Of a stretch of DNA of 64,000 nucleotides, positions 20,966 through 29,008 are shown in pieces (position 1 is the first letter of the stretch; the number at the start of each line of letters is the position of its first letter). A program made the translations under genes and the position numbers. The notes under the pieces are model-generated. The model made no database searches. It was not told the DNA's origin and saw only the letters and a program-made list of their open reading frames with translations. Source of the DNA: Serratia inhibens (GTDB lineage Bacteria > Pseudomonadota > Gammaproteobacteria > Enterobacterales > Enterobacteriaceae); NCBI RefSeq assembly GCF_003591175.1, contig NZ_QYYG01000004.1, positions 124,001 to 188,000 of the forward strand, read 5' to 3'.

Positions 20966-20988
20966 AAACCTGCTTAAAAAGCAGGTTT
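20966..20988. repeat. hairpin, left duplicate (site A)
   Basis: Hairpin AAACCTGCT-TAAAA-AGCAGGTTT, identical over 23 nt to the hairpin at 21120-21142 on the other side of the ~130-bp repeat. Upstream sequence (GACAGGCGAAAAAAA) is the same as that beside the tRNA-Pro terminator at 21255-21270. Confidence 0.85.
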
Positions 20989-21119
20989 CAGACTGCTGAC
21001 AAAGCCCGTTATTAGGGAGAGCGTGCCGAAGGGGTCGTAACGGCCTTGGCCGTCGGAGCGCCCCTCGGTGCGCTAGGCCCGGGTATCTCGGACTCAAAGA
21101 CAACTTTGTCATCAACCTC
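20989..21119. repeat. ~130-bp interspersed repeat, copy A
   Basis: Begins CAGACTGCTGACAAAG and ends CTTTGTCATCAACCTC, so its ends form imperfect inverted repeats (TGCTGACAAAG / TGATGACAAAG). It matches 27070-27199 almost throughout, including GGAGCGCCCCTCGGTGCG and CTAGGCCCGGGTATCTCGG. It encodes no convincing protein. A non-autonomous, MITE-like intergenic element is the best description. Confidence 0.8.
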
Positions 21120-21169
21120 AAACCTGCTTAAAAAGCAGGTTTCTTGAATGTGGTCGGCGAGAGAGGATT
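21120..21169 (-). repeat. 50-nt duplicate of the tRNA-Pro 3' end plus terminator hairpin
   Basis: Positions 21120-21169 repeat 21269-21318 with one mismatch. The repeat contains the terminator hairpin, the short trailer and exactly the last 19 nt of the tRNA (including CCA). The rest of the tRNA is absent. It resembles the rtT-type repeats downstream of E. coli tyrT, which also carry 19 nt of tRNA 3' end. Confidence 0.75.
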
Positions 21170-21263
21170 ACGCGCATCTTTGATGCTTGCCCTGCGGGCC
21201 GTGGTCTCGCTACGCTCGGCTCAAACCTCCTTCGGAGGTGCTCATCCTCTTGAGCGACAGGCG

Positions 21264-21291
21264 AAAAAAAACCTGCTTAAAAAGCAGGTTT
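21264..21291 (-). terminator. terminator of tRNA-Pro
   Basis: Leftward AAACCTGCT-TTTTA-AGCAGGTTT stem followed by a T-run, 8 nt beyond the tRNA CCA end. Confidence 0.9.
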
Positions 21292-21299
21292 CTTAAATG

Positions 21300-21376
21300 T
21301 GGTCGGCGAGAGAGGATTCGAACCTCCGACCCACTGGTCCCAAACCAGTTGCGCTACCAAGCTGCGCTACTCGCCG
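21300..21376 (-). tRNA. proM: tRNA-Pro (anticodon UGG)
   Basis: 77 nt on the leftward strand from CGGCGAGT to GCCGACCA with encoded CCA. The acceptor stem CGGCGAG/CTCGCCG pairs fully. The anticodon loop is CTGGTTTGGGACCAG with TGG in the middle. The T-loop GGTTCGAATCC is canonical. It matches E. coli proM as I know it. Confidence 0.97.
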
Positions 21377-21401
21377 ATGGGGGCGCATGTTACTGCCGGC
21401 C

Positions 21402-21430
21402 ATCATAGGCGTCAACGACTTTTTCAATCG
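21402..21430 (-). promoter_or_regulatory. proM: probable proM promoter
   Basis: Leftward TATGAT -10 (21402-21407), with a weak CGATTG -35 (21425-21430) at 17-nt spacing, followed by a GC-rich discriminator typical of stringently controlled stable-RNA promoters. Confidence 0.5.
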
Positions 21431-21459
21431 CGCCCGTCAAGTGGCGATAAAAGCGGCAT

Positions 21460-21490
21460 AAAGCGCTGCACCAGAGCCTGCGCAGCGCTT
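21460..21490. terminator. hairpin downstream of uhpC
   Basis: AAGCGCTGC...GCAGCGCTT stem directly after the uhpC stop. The T-run is better on the + strand; on the uhpC strand only TTTAT follows. Probably the uhpC terminator, imperfect. Confidence 0.6.
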
Positions 21491-21495
21491 TTTCA

Positions 21496-22827
21496 TTATG
21501 CCCTGGAGGTATTCAGCGCCGGCGACTGAGCGCGCAGGAACGGCAACAGGAACAGCGCGGACAAGCAGGCGGCGATGGAGATCACTACGAAGAAACCGTT
21601 CCAGTGCCAAATTTCCATCACCCGTGCGATCGGGTAGCCGGACAGCGCCGCGCCAAGGTAAGCGAACAGGCCGACAAAACCGGTCGCCGCGCCGGCAGCA
21701 TCCTTGTGCGAACATTCCGCCGCCGCCATGCCGATCAGCATCTGCGGGCCAAAGATGAAGAAACCGATGGCAAAGAAGCAGGCGGCTTGCAACAGGAAGG
21801 TGACGCCCGGCATGATCCACAGTGCCGCAACCGACAGGAAGATACCGATGGCGAAGATCAGGTTCATTGGCCCGCGGTTACCGCGGAACAGTTTGTCAGA
21901 ACCCCAGCCGGCCACCAGTGAGCCGATAAAGCCGCCCACTTCGAACAGCGAGATCGCCGAGTTGGCGGTCATCAGCGAATAACCTTTTTCCTGCGTCAGG
22001 TACAGGTTGCCCCAGTCGTTGATCGCGGTACGTACGATGTACACCAGCACGTAAGACACCGCCAGCAGCCAGATGTACTTGTTGGTCAACACATAGCGCT
22101 TGATGATTTCCCGGTTGGTCAGCCCCTGGCCTTCCGATTCCTGCACCAGTTCCATGGCGTCGTTGCGCCATTTGCCGACACTGGGCAGGCCCATGGTGGA
22201 CGGCTTGTCACGCAGGCGCCAGCACATCAGCAGGCCCAGCACCACGCCGATGATGCCCGGAATGATCATGCCGTAGCGCCAGCTGAAGTGCAGCGAGATA
22301 AAGCCAACCAGCAACGGGATAAGCGCGCCGCCAAAGTTGTGCGAGGTGTTCCAAATAGCCCACCAGCCGCCGCGCTCGGAGCGGGAGTACCAGCTGGTGA
22401 GGATTTTGGAGCATGGCGGCCAGCCCCAACCCTGGAAGAAGGCGTTGAGGATCCACAGCGTGCCCAGCATCATCAACGAAGAGCTGAGGCCGAAGAAAAT
22501 GTTGAGTATTCCGGTCATGATCAGGCCCAGCCCCATGAAATAGCGCGGGTTGGAGCGATCGCTGATCATGCCTGAGATAAACTTCGAACAGCCGTAGGTG
22601 ATGTAAAACAGCGTGCCGAGGATGCCGACATCGGACATCGTCAGGCCAAGATCGCTCAGCATTGCCGGCATGATGAAGTTGAAGCTTTTGCGCGTGAAGT
22701 AAAACGCGGCATAGCCGATATACATCGTCCACATCAGTTGGATACGCCAATATTTATAGCTGGCATCGATCTGTTTTTGATCGGTGACCTGCGGCACATC
22801 CTGGCGGCTCTTAAGGAAAGACCACAT
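21496..22827 (-). CDS. uhpC: hexose-phosphate sensor/MFS protein UhpC
   Basis: 443 residues from ATG 22827 (MWSFLKSRQDVPQV); an upstream start at 22866 would add 13 residues. It has the twelve-helix organophosphate:phosphate antiporter family fold, with family stretches GYAAFYFTRKSFNF, SDRSNPRYFMGLGLI and FFIFGPQMLIGMAAAECSHK. In E. coli UhpC senses external glucose-6-phosphate and activates UhpB. It lies 96 nt after uhpB. The transporter gene uhpT, normally next in uhpABCT, is absent; a tRNA gene follows instead. Confidence 0.93.
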   Translation of the reverse strand: MWSFLKSRQDVPQVTDQKQIDASYKYWRIQLMWTMYIGYAAFYFTRKSFNFIMPAMLSDLGLTMSDVGILGTLFYITYGCSKFISGMISDRSNPRYFMGLGLIMTGILNIFFGLSSSLMMLGTLWILNAFFQGWGWPPCSKILTSWYSRSERGGWWAIWNTSHNFGGALIPLLVGFISLHFSWRYGMIIPGIIGVVLGLLMCWRLRDKPSTMGLPSVGKWRNDAMELVQESEGQGLTNREIIKRYVLTNKYIWLLAVSYVLVYIVRTAINDWGNLYLTQEKGYSLMTANSAISLFEVGGFIGSLVAGWGSDKLFRGNRGPMNLIFAIGIFLSVAALWIMPGVTFLLQAACFFAIGFFIFGPQMLIGMAAAECSHKDAAGAATGFVGLFAYLGAALSGYPIARVMEIWHWNGFFVVISIAACLSALFLLPFLRAQSPALNTSRA

Positions 22828-22923
22828 GTGAAACCTCAGAAAGAGTGGGAAAAGTGCCGCTATCATGCTGCGCGTGCGCGCGAATGGCTTACGCCGGATT
22901 CCCGACGCGGCTAGGAGTATTTC

Positions 22924-24468
22924 CTAGTTTTGCCCCTCTGTCAGTGAAACTGTGGGTAAGATCACATTCAAACAGGTGCCCTGTTCTGACGTCAGCCGCA
23001 GCCGGCCGCCCAGCGCACTGATACGCTCCTGCATGCCGCGCAAACCATAACCCGGCTCGTGGCTGGCAGGATCGATACCCACGCCGTTATCGCGAATGGT
23101 CAACAGGATTTGCGGCGGCTGCCCTTTACGGCGGCCAAGACGCGCATCCAGCTCAATCCGGCTGGCGGCCGCATGACGACAGACATTGGTCACCCCCTCC
23201 TGACACACCCGATACAGCGTAATCTTCAGCGTTTCGTCCAGCAGTTCATCCGGCACCTGCCACTGCATCACGCTCACCAGAGAGGCGTCCTGCGGCAGTG
23301 ACTCACGCAGCATCGCCGCCACCGCCGCCGACAGCGGCAGGTTATTCAACGCCGCCGGCCACAGTTGGGTCAGCACGTCATGTACGCCGTCATAGACCCG
23401 CAGCGCCAACGTATCTATGGCTTCGGCGCAACCCACCACCTGCGGCTGCGGCGCCAGGCGTTTAATGATACTGGCCTGGGTACGGATGACGGTGATGGTC
23501 TGCCCGACCTCATCGTGCAGTTCCCGCGCCACCTCACGCCGGGTCTGTTCTTCTGCGGTGACCAGCGCACGCGCCAGTTGGCGGTTCTCCGTCAGCCGCA
23601 GCCGCAGTTGCTGGTTCAGTTCGCGCTGGCGCTGGATACCCGCGCCGAGCAACAGACCGGTCAGGCTCTGGGCCAATAGCGACAACAACAGATCGCGGTG
23701 TGATTCCGGCTGCGGCGGCTCGTTGGCCACCAGCACCACGCCGTTGAGCAACGTCGCCAGCAGCGCGCCCTGCCAGCCATAACGATAGGACATAAAGACA
23801 ATCGGAATGGCCAGGCAGAACGGTGCGAAGCGGCGCAGCTCGGCGGCGTTCACCTGCTGCTGCAGCCAGATGCTGAGCGCGAACAGCAGCAGATAGCTGG
23901 CCAGATGGTGCAGACGCAGCGTCACCGGTTTATGGATCAGGCCCGGTTCGAGCGGCACCCAGATTTGCCGCGCCAGATAATGCCACAGCAGCAGGCAGGT
24001 CGGCGCAATGGTGAAACCGCCCGCCAGGCCAAGCAGCAGCACGCGCGCGCCCTCACCGTTCACCAGTTGCCACACCATGGCCTGCAACAGTGCTGCCACC
24101 GCCACCACCGCGCCCTGCAGCAGCGGCCATTGCCATTCACTGTCGCTTTGCTGATGGCGTAACAACCAGGGGGAAGCCAGCAGGCTGAGCAACACCGTCA
24201 GCACCAGCACGACGACCGAAGCCCACAGCGCCGGACCATAGCCGAACTGATCCGCCAGCAGCACCATCAGCAACAGATCGGCCAGCAAAATCCCTGGCCA
24301 GAAACGGTAAGGGCTTTGCAGCAAAATGCCCATCCGCAGGCCAAACGGGAACAGCAACAGCGCCTGCCACGGCGGGTCGATCAGCGCCGTACCTATGCCC
24401 CACAGGCAAAAGGCGCTGGTGGCATAGATAAAAAACAGCGCCAACTGGGTGATCAGGCGTTGCATCAC
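22924..24468 (-). CDS. uhpB: sensor histidine kinase UhpB
   Basis: 514 residues. A MASE1-type N-terminal membrane domain of about eight helices (1-280) is followed by the HisKA_3 motif [15 protein letters not shown] with the phosphoacceptor His, then an HATPase domain with IRDNGVGID and [11 protein letters not shown]. It phosphorylates UhpA when UhpC signals glucose-6-phosphate. The start is GTG 24468 or ATG 24465; both overlap the uhpA stop, so translation is coupled. Confidence 0.94.
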   Translation of the reverse strand: MMQRLITQLALFFIYATSAFCLWGIGTALIDPPWQALLLFPFGLRMGILLQSPYRFWPGILLADLLLMVLLADQFGYGPALWASVVVLVLTVLLSLLASPWLLRHQQSDSEWQWPLLQGAVVAVAALLQAMVWQLVNGEGARVLLLGLAGGFTIAPTCLLLWHYLARQIWVPLEPGLIHKPVTLRLHHLASYLLLFALSIWLQQQVNAAELRRFAPFCLAIPIVFMSYRYGWQGALLATLLNGVVLVANEPPQPESHRDLLLSLLAQSLTGLLLGAGIQRQRELNQQLRLRLTENRQLARALVTAEEQTRREVARELHDEVGQTITVIRTQASIIKRLAPQPQVVGCAEAIDTLALRVYDGVHDVLTQLWPAALNNLPLSAAVAAMLRESLPQDASLVSVMQWQVPDELLDETLKITLYRVCQEGVTNVCRHAAASRIELDARLGRRKGQPPQILLTIRDNGVGIDPASHEPGYGLRGMQERISALGGRLRLTSEQGTCLNVILPTVSLTEGQN

Positions 24469-25055
24469 AGGTTCAGCATCCGCTTGGCCAGTTCGACGTT
24501 GTTATTGATGCCCAGCTTGGCGAACAAATTGGCGCGATGCACATGCACCGTTTTCGGCGATAATCCCAGTGCGACAGCGATCTCCCGCACCTCCTGCCCC
24601 TGCGCCAGCAGCAGCGCGATTTCGCGTTCGCGGCGGGTGAGCGGATCAACCTTCACCCGCGCCAGCTGTTGGGCGATTTCCGGCATCAGGTACACGCCAC
24701 CGCTGGCAACGGTGCGCACTGCGGTGATCAAATCTTCCGGCTTGCAGCGCTTGGACAAAAAACCGCAGGCACCGCGCTCCAATGCCAGCTCCACCAGTGC
24801 CGGATTGTCATGCATCGACAGCATAACAACCCGGATCCCGGAGGGAATGTCCGCCAGCAGATCCAGCCCGCTGCCGTCCGGCATCGAAATATCACAGATG
24901 CAGATTTCCGCCTCCAGGCCCGGCAACCCGGCGCGCGCCTGAGCCGCGCTGCTGAACTCCCCGACCACCTGAATATCCGCCTCCAGCGACAGCAGTTGTA
25001 CAAAGCCCGATCGCACAATGTCATGATCGTCAATAAAAGCCACGCGCAAGGTCAT
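24465..25055 (-). CDS. uhpA: response regulator UhpA (NarL/LuxR type)
   Basis: 196 residues from ATG 25055 ([18 protein letters not shown]), the family length, with CGGAG ahead of it. The open frame extends further upstream without similarity. The receiver domain has D10, phosphorylation site D55 in [10 protein letters not shown] and K105-type lysine in [11 protein letters not shown]. The C-terminal HTH ([15 protein letters not shown]...[12 protein letters not shown]) binds DNA. Known role: activation of uhpT, which is not in this window. Confidence 0.95.
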   Translation of the reverse strand: MTLRVAFIDDHDIVRSGFVQLLSLEADIQVVGEFSSAAQARAGLPGLEAEICICDISMPDGSGLDLLADIPSGIRVVMLSMHDNPALVELALERGACGFLSKRCKPEDLITAVRTVASGGVYLMPEIAQQLARVKVDPLTRREREIALLLAQGQEVREIAVALGLSPKTVHVHRANLFAKLGINNNVELAKRMLNL

Positions 25056-25142
25056 GGAAATCTCCGGTCCGAGGGGAAAGTGCGCAAGTATACCGCAAGC
25101 CTGAGCCGGATGAATTGATGGAGGGAAGGTATTCGCGTGAAT

Positions 25143-25167
25143 TGCCGGGCGTCGGTTACGCCCGGCA
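25143..25167. repeat. REP-like hairpin between eptB and uhpA
   Basis: Perfect 10-bp inverted repeat TGCCGGGCGT-CGGTT-ACGCCCGGCA, 8 nt beyond the eptB stop. GC-rich, of REP/PU style, and may protect or end the eptB mRNA. Confidence 0.6.
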
Positions 25168-25174
25168 TAGGGAA

Positions 25175-26869
25175 TTACAGCGGGGCCGCCGCCGCTTTTT
25201 CCTGCGGGATGTTGCACCAGTTGTTTTTATCTACGATGCCGCCATCCGGCGAGGTGTAACCGAGGCAGCCGAGAATGGTATCAAACAGCTCGACGTGACG
25301 GTGGGTCTTGCCGATACGCTGCTGCGCCTGCAATTGCTCAAACGCGCCGCGATGCTGCGGATCTTCCAGGAACTTGTCAGAGGCCCATACCATCATCGGC
25401 ACGCGGAATTGCTCCGGCGGCGCCATTTCGCGCGGCGTGCCGTGCAGGTGCGAATTCTCGCCTATCGACTCGCCGTGATCGGACGAATAGAACACAATCG
25501 CCTTCTTCTCGCGCACCTGGTCGATCACATTGGCGATAAAGCTGTCGGTATACAGCACCGAGTTATCGAAGGCGTTAACCAACTGATCTTTGGAACAGAA
25601 GTCGTCAACGCCGATGCACTCCGGCTGATAGCGCGCGTAGCTGCGCGGATAACGCTGCGAATAGAGGTAATGCGAACCTTTGGTGTGCAAGATCACCATA
25701 TGCTTGCCTTTCGGGTAACGCGCCAGCGACTCCTTCATTTCGTCCACCAGCAGCATATCGTCAACCGATTTGCCGTCGTTGCGTTTCTCGGAGGCGATCA
25801 TCTCGCGGAACGAATAGTTATCCACTTCGGTATTGTTGTAGAACCACACCTCGCTCTGCATGGCGAACAGCTCGGAGGTGAAGCCCAGGTTGTTCAGCAC
25901 CGCAAACACGTTTTGCTCTTTCAGCGTGCGCTGCGGATTGTCCGAAGTGCCGCCCTCGCGTACGAACATGCAACGCAGCGACAGCTTGGTCGAGGTGTCG
26001 CAAGATTCACCGCGGAACGCCACCAGGTTTTTCTCTTGCGACAGCCTTGGCGTGGTATCACGGTCATAGCCGAGAATGCCCATGTGATCCCAACGCGTGG
26101 TCTCGCCAATGATGAACACCACGTAGGTATCATCGATATCCGCCGGCGGTACATAGGTAAAATTCTTGGCCGGATCGAACAAATTGGCCTGATCCAGGCT
26201 TTCGTCGTAGCGGGTATAGGCAAACAGCCCCAGCGCCGAGATCCAGTTGGATGGCAGGTAGGAATGCGCCACCACGCCGCCGTAACTTGGCAGATCGACG
26301 TTGGTGATTTTTTCCTGTGCGCTTTGCTCTTTGTCCAGCATGCGCAGCGGCAGCCAGACCAACGCCACCACCGCCGCCAGCACCACCAGCGGTTTTATCC
26401 GGTGCCCAGGGGTTTTCAGCTGTTCGATCAGCGTGTAGCGCAGGTTGTTTTTCCAGATGCACAGCAGCGGCAATGCGCTGAGCACCACCATCCACAGTAC
26501 GAAATGCATCCCGACCACTTCTTTCGACAGGTCGATATCCGTGGTCATCACCGAAACGACGATACCGTAGCCAATCACCACGTTGAAGAACGTCATGTAA
26601 TAGCTGGCGGCAACGGAAATCAGCACCAATAACGAAGCGATAATGCGGTAAAACAGCCGGCCGCCCAGCGATACCAGCCGCATAATGAAGAAGGTGAACA
26701 GAACGATAGCGATAACTTCAGTGACCGCAGAGATAACCTTAATGCCCTGAATACCGTGCGAAAACGAATCGAAGCGACGATAAAAAACGGAAAGGTTCAA
26801 AAAGATGCCGATATAAATCGCTAACAATAACGATAAATTCTGCTGTGATAGCGATTTAACTTTGTTCAT
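25175..26869 (-). CDS. eptB: Kdo2-lipid A phosphoethanolamine 7''-transferase EptB
   Basis: 564 residues. Five N-terminal membrane helices (about 10-180) precede a periplasmic alkaline-phosphatase-fold domain. Active-site features are [11 protein letters not shown] (E256), nucleophile T292 in [11 protein letters not shown] and FYSSDHGES. It follows E. coli EptB over its whole length, including [12 protein letters not shown] and [11 protein letters not shown]. It adds phosphoethanolamine to the outer Kdo of LPS, lowering negative charge. Monocistronic here. Post-transcriptional control by an MgrR-like sRNA is known in E. coli but not checkable here. Confidence 0.95.
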   Translation of the reverse strand: MNKVKSLSQQNLSLLLAIYIGIFLNLSVFYRRFDSFSHGIQGIKVISAVTEVIAIVLFTFFIMRLVSLGGRLFYRIIASLLVLISVAASYYMTFFNVVIGYGIVVSVMTTDIDLSKEVVGMHFVLWMVVLSALPLLCIWKNNLRYTLIEQLKTPGHRIKPLVVLAAVVALVWLPLRMLDKEQSAQEKITNVDLPSYGGVVAHSYLPSNWISALGLFAYTRYDESLDQANLFDPAKNFTYVPPADIDDTYVVFIIGETTRWDHMGILGYDRDTTPRLSQEKNLVAFRGESCDTSTKLSLRCMFVREGGTSDNPQRTLKEQNVFAVLNNLGFTSELFAMQSEVWFYNNTEVDNYSFREMIASEKRNDGKSVDDMLLVDEMKESLARYPKGKHMVILHTKGSHYLYSQRYPRSYARYQPECIGVDDFCSKDQLVNAFDNSVLYTDSFIANVIDQVREKKAIVFYSSDHGESIGENSHLHGTPREMAPPEQFRVPMMVWASDKFLEDPQHRGAFEQLQAQQRIGKTHRHVELFDTILGCLGYTSPDGGIVDKNNWCNIPQEKAAAAPL

Positions 26870-27045
26870 GTAACGCGGTGGCTCCGGAGCTTTAACAGTT
26901 CTGAATCAGTCAGACATTGGATGCGGCTGCAGGTTCAGCCGATCGGCAATAAGCGCTATTTTGGGGGTAATAATCAAGTGAATTCTCAAAAAACAGGCAT
27001 TTTTTGCCATTTTTTGTGATGCAGATAAATGCGGGGCTGAAGGGG
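26870..27045. other. eptB upstream region
   Basis: Contains the presumed eptB promoter and short AT-rich runs. No gene of its own. An open frame across 26986-27201 comes from the repeat element. Confidence 0.4.
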
Positions 27046-27069
27046 AAATGGAGGGTTATCCCTCCATTT
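27046..27069. repeat. hairpin, left duplicate (site B)
   Basis: AAATGGAGGG-TTAT-CCCTCCATTT, 24 nt. Nearly the same as the hairpin at 27200-27223, but with a changed base pair in the stem and a different loop. Confidence 0.8.
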
Positions 27070-27199
27070 CAGACTGCTGACAAAGCCGATTATTAGGGAG
27101 AGCGTGCCGAAGGGGTCGTAGCGGCTTGCCCGCCGGAGCGCCCCTCGGTGCGCTAGGCCCGGGTATCTCGGGTTTAAAGACAACTTTGTCATCAAACTC
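27070..27199. repeat. ~130-bp interspersed repeat, copy B
   Basis: Second copy of the element at 20989-21119. Same start CAGACTGCTGACAAAG and end CTTTGTCATCAAACTC, with a few substitutions around the middle (CGGCTTGCCCGCCGG versus CGGCCTTGGCCGTCGG). Copies A and B are in the same orientation. Confidence 0.8.
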
Positions 27200-27223
27200 A
27201 AATGGAGAGTTTCCTCTCCATTT
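27200..27223. repeat. hairpin, right duplicate (site B), downstream of ohr
   Basis: AAATGGAGAG-TTTC-CTCTCCATTT with a T-run on the + strand, 24 nt past the ohr stop on the opposite strand. Possibly the original (bidirectional) ohr terminator into which the repeat inserted. Confidence 0.7.
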
Positions 27224-27246
27224 TTTCCGTGGTGTCGGCAAAAACG

Positions 27247-27672
27247 TTATTTAACGTTAAGAGTTACGTCAATATTGCCGCGGGTGGCGTTGGAGTATGG
27301 GCACACCACATGGGCTTTTTTCACCAGATCTTCGGCTACGCTGCGTTCAATGCCCGGCAGAGTGATATCCAGCTGCACTTCGATGCCGAACCCGTTAGGG
27401 ATTTCACCGATGCCGACGGTACCGTCAATTTTGGCCTCGGCCGGGATCTTCACTTTTTCTTTCGCCGCGACAAACTTCAGCGCGCCAAGGAAGCAGGCCG
27501 AGTAACCGGCGGCAAACAGCTGTTCCGGGTTGGTGACTTCACCGCCCGCGCCACCCATTTCTTTCGGCACACCCAGTTTTACATCCAACACGCCGTCGGA
27601 TGAGGTCGCACGGCCATCGCGGCCACCGGTGGCTGTTGCATGAGCGCGGTAAACAACTTTTTCAATGGACAT
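27247..27672 (-). CDS. ohr: organic hydroperoxide resistance protein Ohr
   Basis: 141 residues from ATG 27672 ([17 protein letters not shown]), with GAAGGAAC as ribosome site. The longer open frame upstream is not family-like. It has the OsmC/Ohr fold with the two redox cysteines in [10 protein letters not shown] and [14 protein letters not shown] thiol peroxidase for organic and fatty-acid peroxides, reduced by lipoylated proteins. It follows its repressor gene ohrR on the same strand. Confidence 0.95.
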   Translation of the reverse strand: MSIEKVVYRAHATATGGRDGRATSSDGVLDVKLGVPKEMGGAGGEVTNPEQLFAAGYSACFLGALKFVAAKEKVKIPAEAKIDGTVGIGEIPNGFGIEVQLDITLPGIERSVAEDLVKKAHVVCPYSNATRGNIDVTLNVK

Positions 27673-27748
27673 AAATCGTTCCTTCTTTCTGGGTTGGAGG
27701 CATGACATCGGGTTCAATAGGCTGAACGCCGTCATTGGTCTATCTTTC

Positions 27749-27761
27749 GCGATTAAATCGC
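27749..27761. promoter_or_regulatory. candidate OhrR operator upstream of ohr
   Basis: Perfect palindrome GCGATTAAATCGC about 80 nt upstream of the ohr start. A related sequence, AATCGCAAACTAT at 28323-28335, lies just ahead of ohrR; the ohr-side version continues AATCGCACACTAC. A shared motif before both genes fits autoregulation by OhrR. Confidence 0.45.
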
Positions 27762-27796
27762 ACACTACTTATATTGGGCGCTTAACTCAGTGTAGT

Positions 27797-27815
27797 GCAC
27801 GATCGGCGATCGTGC
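27797..27815. terminator. hairpin after ohrR
   Basis: GCACGATC-GGC-GATCGTGC perfect 8-bp stem 16 nt past the ohrR stop. It lacks a T-run, so it may be a weak terminator or a palindromic site. Confidence 0.4.
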
Positions 27816-27830
27816 TTCTGGCACTGGTCA

Positions 27831-28295
27831 TCAAATCTGGTCGATCAGCTTGCCGCGCAACTTTTCCAGTTGCTGCTTGATATTCACTATTTCGTCGAGG
27901 CTGCAATCGGTGGCGCACATCACCGCTTCCGGCACCGCCTGCGCTTTTTCACGCAACGCGCGGCCGTTATCGGTTAAGGCGATGATCACCTGTCGCTCAT
28001 CGACAGTGGCGCGATAACGCACCAACAGGCCGGCGGTCTCGAGCCGCTTCAGCAGCGGCGTCAGGGTGGCAGAATCGAGAAACAGCCGTTCACCGATGTC
28101 CGAGACCGTAATTTCATCCCGCTCCCACAGCACCAGCATCACCAGGTATTGCGGATAGGTGAGTTCGAGTTGGCTCAGCAGTTTGCGATACACCTTGTTC
28201 AACGCCAGGTTGGCGGAGTACAGGGCAAAACACATCTGCTGGTCGAGCAGCAGCAGGTTTTTCGCAGTGGGTTGTTCGGTGTCTTTGGTTTTCAT
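27831..28295 (-). CDS. ohrR: MarR-family peroxide-sensing repressor OhrR
   Basis: 154 residues. MarR winged helix with [25 protein letters not shown] recognition region and the wing [14 protein letters not shown]. The conserved N-terminal sensing cysteine sits in [16 protein letters not shown] (C22). Oxidation by organic peroxides is known to release this family from DNA. It lies upstream of ohr on the same strand with a 158-nt gap. Confidence 0.93.
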   Translation of the reverse strand: MKTKDTEQPTAKNLLLLDQQMCFALYSANLALNKVYRKLLSQLELTYPQYLVMLVLWERDEITVSDIGERLFLDSATLTPLLKRLETAGLLVRYRATVDERQVIIALTDNGRALREKAQAVPEAVMCATDCSLDEIVNIKQQLEKLRGKLIDQI

Positions 28296-28405
28296 GAGTT
28301 GAATATAGATAGTGCACGATGCAATCGCAAACTATTTTTTTCGCGATGTGCTACATTTTTAATGCAGGGGATGCCACAGCAGGGTGCTGTGCGGAGGGAA
28401 AGGAT

Positions 28406-29005
28406 ATGACAACCACACTGGTAGAACGTGCGCGCCGTTACGCCACCAAAGCGCACGCGGCGATCGATCAGCGCCGCAAATACACCAATGACCCCTACAT
28501 TGTTCACCCGCAGGCAGTGATGGAAATCGTCAGCAGCGTACCGCACAGCGAAGCGATGCTGGCCGCCGCCTGGCTGCATGACACGGTGGAAGATACGCCG
28601 ACCACCCTCGGGGATATCGCAAGCCATTTTGGGCCGCAGGTCGCTGAACTGGTGGGCATGCTGACCAACGTCAGCGGCGCCGGCGGCGGCAACCGCTTTG
28701 AACGCAAAAACCGCGATCGGCGGCACAGTGCCGGCGCCTCGCCGCAGGCTAAAACCATCAAACTGGCGGACCTGATCGACAACACCCGTTCACTGCTGGA
28801 ATACGACAGCCACTTTGCACGAACCTATCTGATTGAAAAACAGCGACTGCTGGAAGTGCTGACCGAAGGTGACCCGACGCTGTGGCGACAGGCCAGCCAT
28901 ATCGTCGAACAAGGGCTGGCCAGGCTCCAGTTGCCGCCGCATAACGTCCCGGCAAGCTGGTTCGAACATGCGCGCCAGCGTTACCGGGAAAGCGATGCAG
29001 CGTAA
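28406..29005 (+). CDS. small HD-domain (p)ppGpp-hydrolase-like protein (MESH1/SpoT-hydrolase type)
   Basis: 199 residues from ATG 28406, preceded by a strong GGAGGGAAAGG site. A 29-codon upstream extension is unsupported. It is a stand-alone HD phosphohydrolase with all metal and base residues of MESH1-like enzymes: H34 (YIVHPQAV), H58-D59 (WLHDTVEDT), D122 and N126 (KLADLIDN). There is no synthetase, TGS or ACT domain. Probable activity is hydrolysis of (p)ppGpp or a related nucleotide (in animals also NADPH). Divergent from ohrR with a 110-nt gap. Confidence 0.85.
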   Translation: MTTTLVERARRYATKAHAAIDQRRKYTNDPYIVHPQAVMEIVSSVPHSEAMLAAAWLHDTVEDTPTTLGDIASHFGPQVAELVGMLTNVSGAGGGNRFERKNRDRRHSAGASPQAKTIKLADLIDNTRSLLEYDSHFARTYLIEKQRLLEVLTEGDPTLWRQASHIVEQGLARLQLPPHNVPASWFEHARQRYRESDAA

Positions 29006-29008
29006 TCG

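Noticed and set aside
25056-25217. 54-codon N-terminal extension of uhpA
   Set aside because: The family start at 25055 has a ribosome site, and the extension crosses the REP-like hairpin and the eptB stop.
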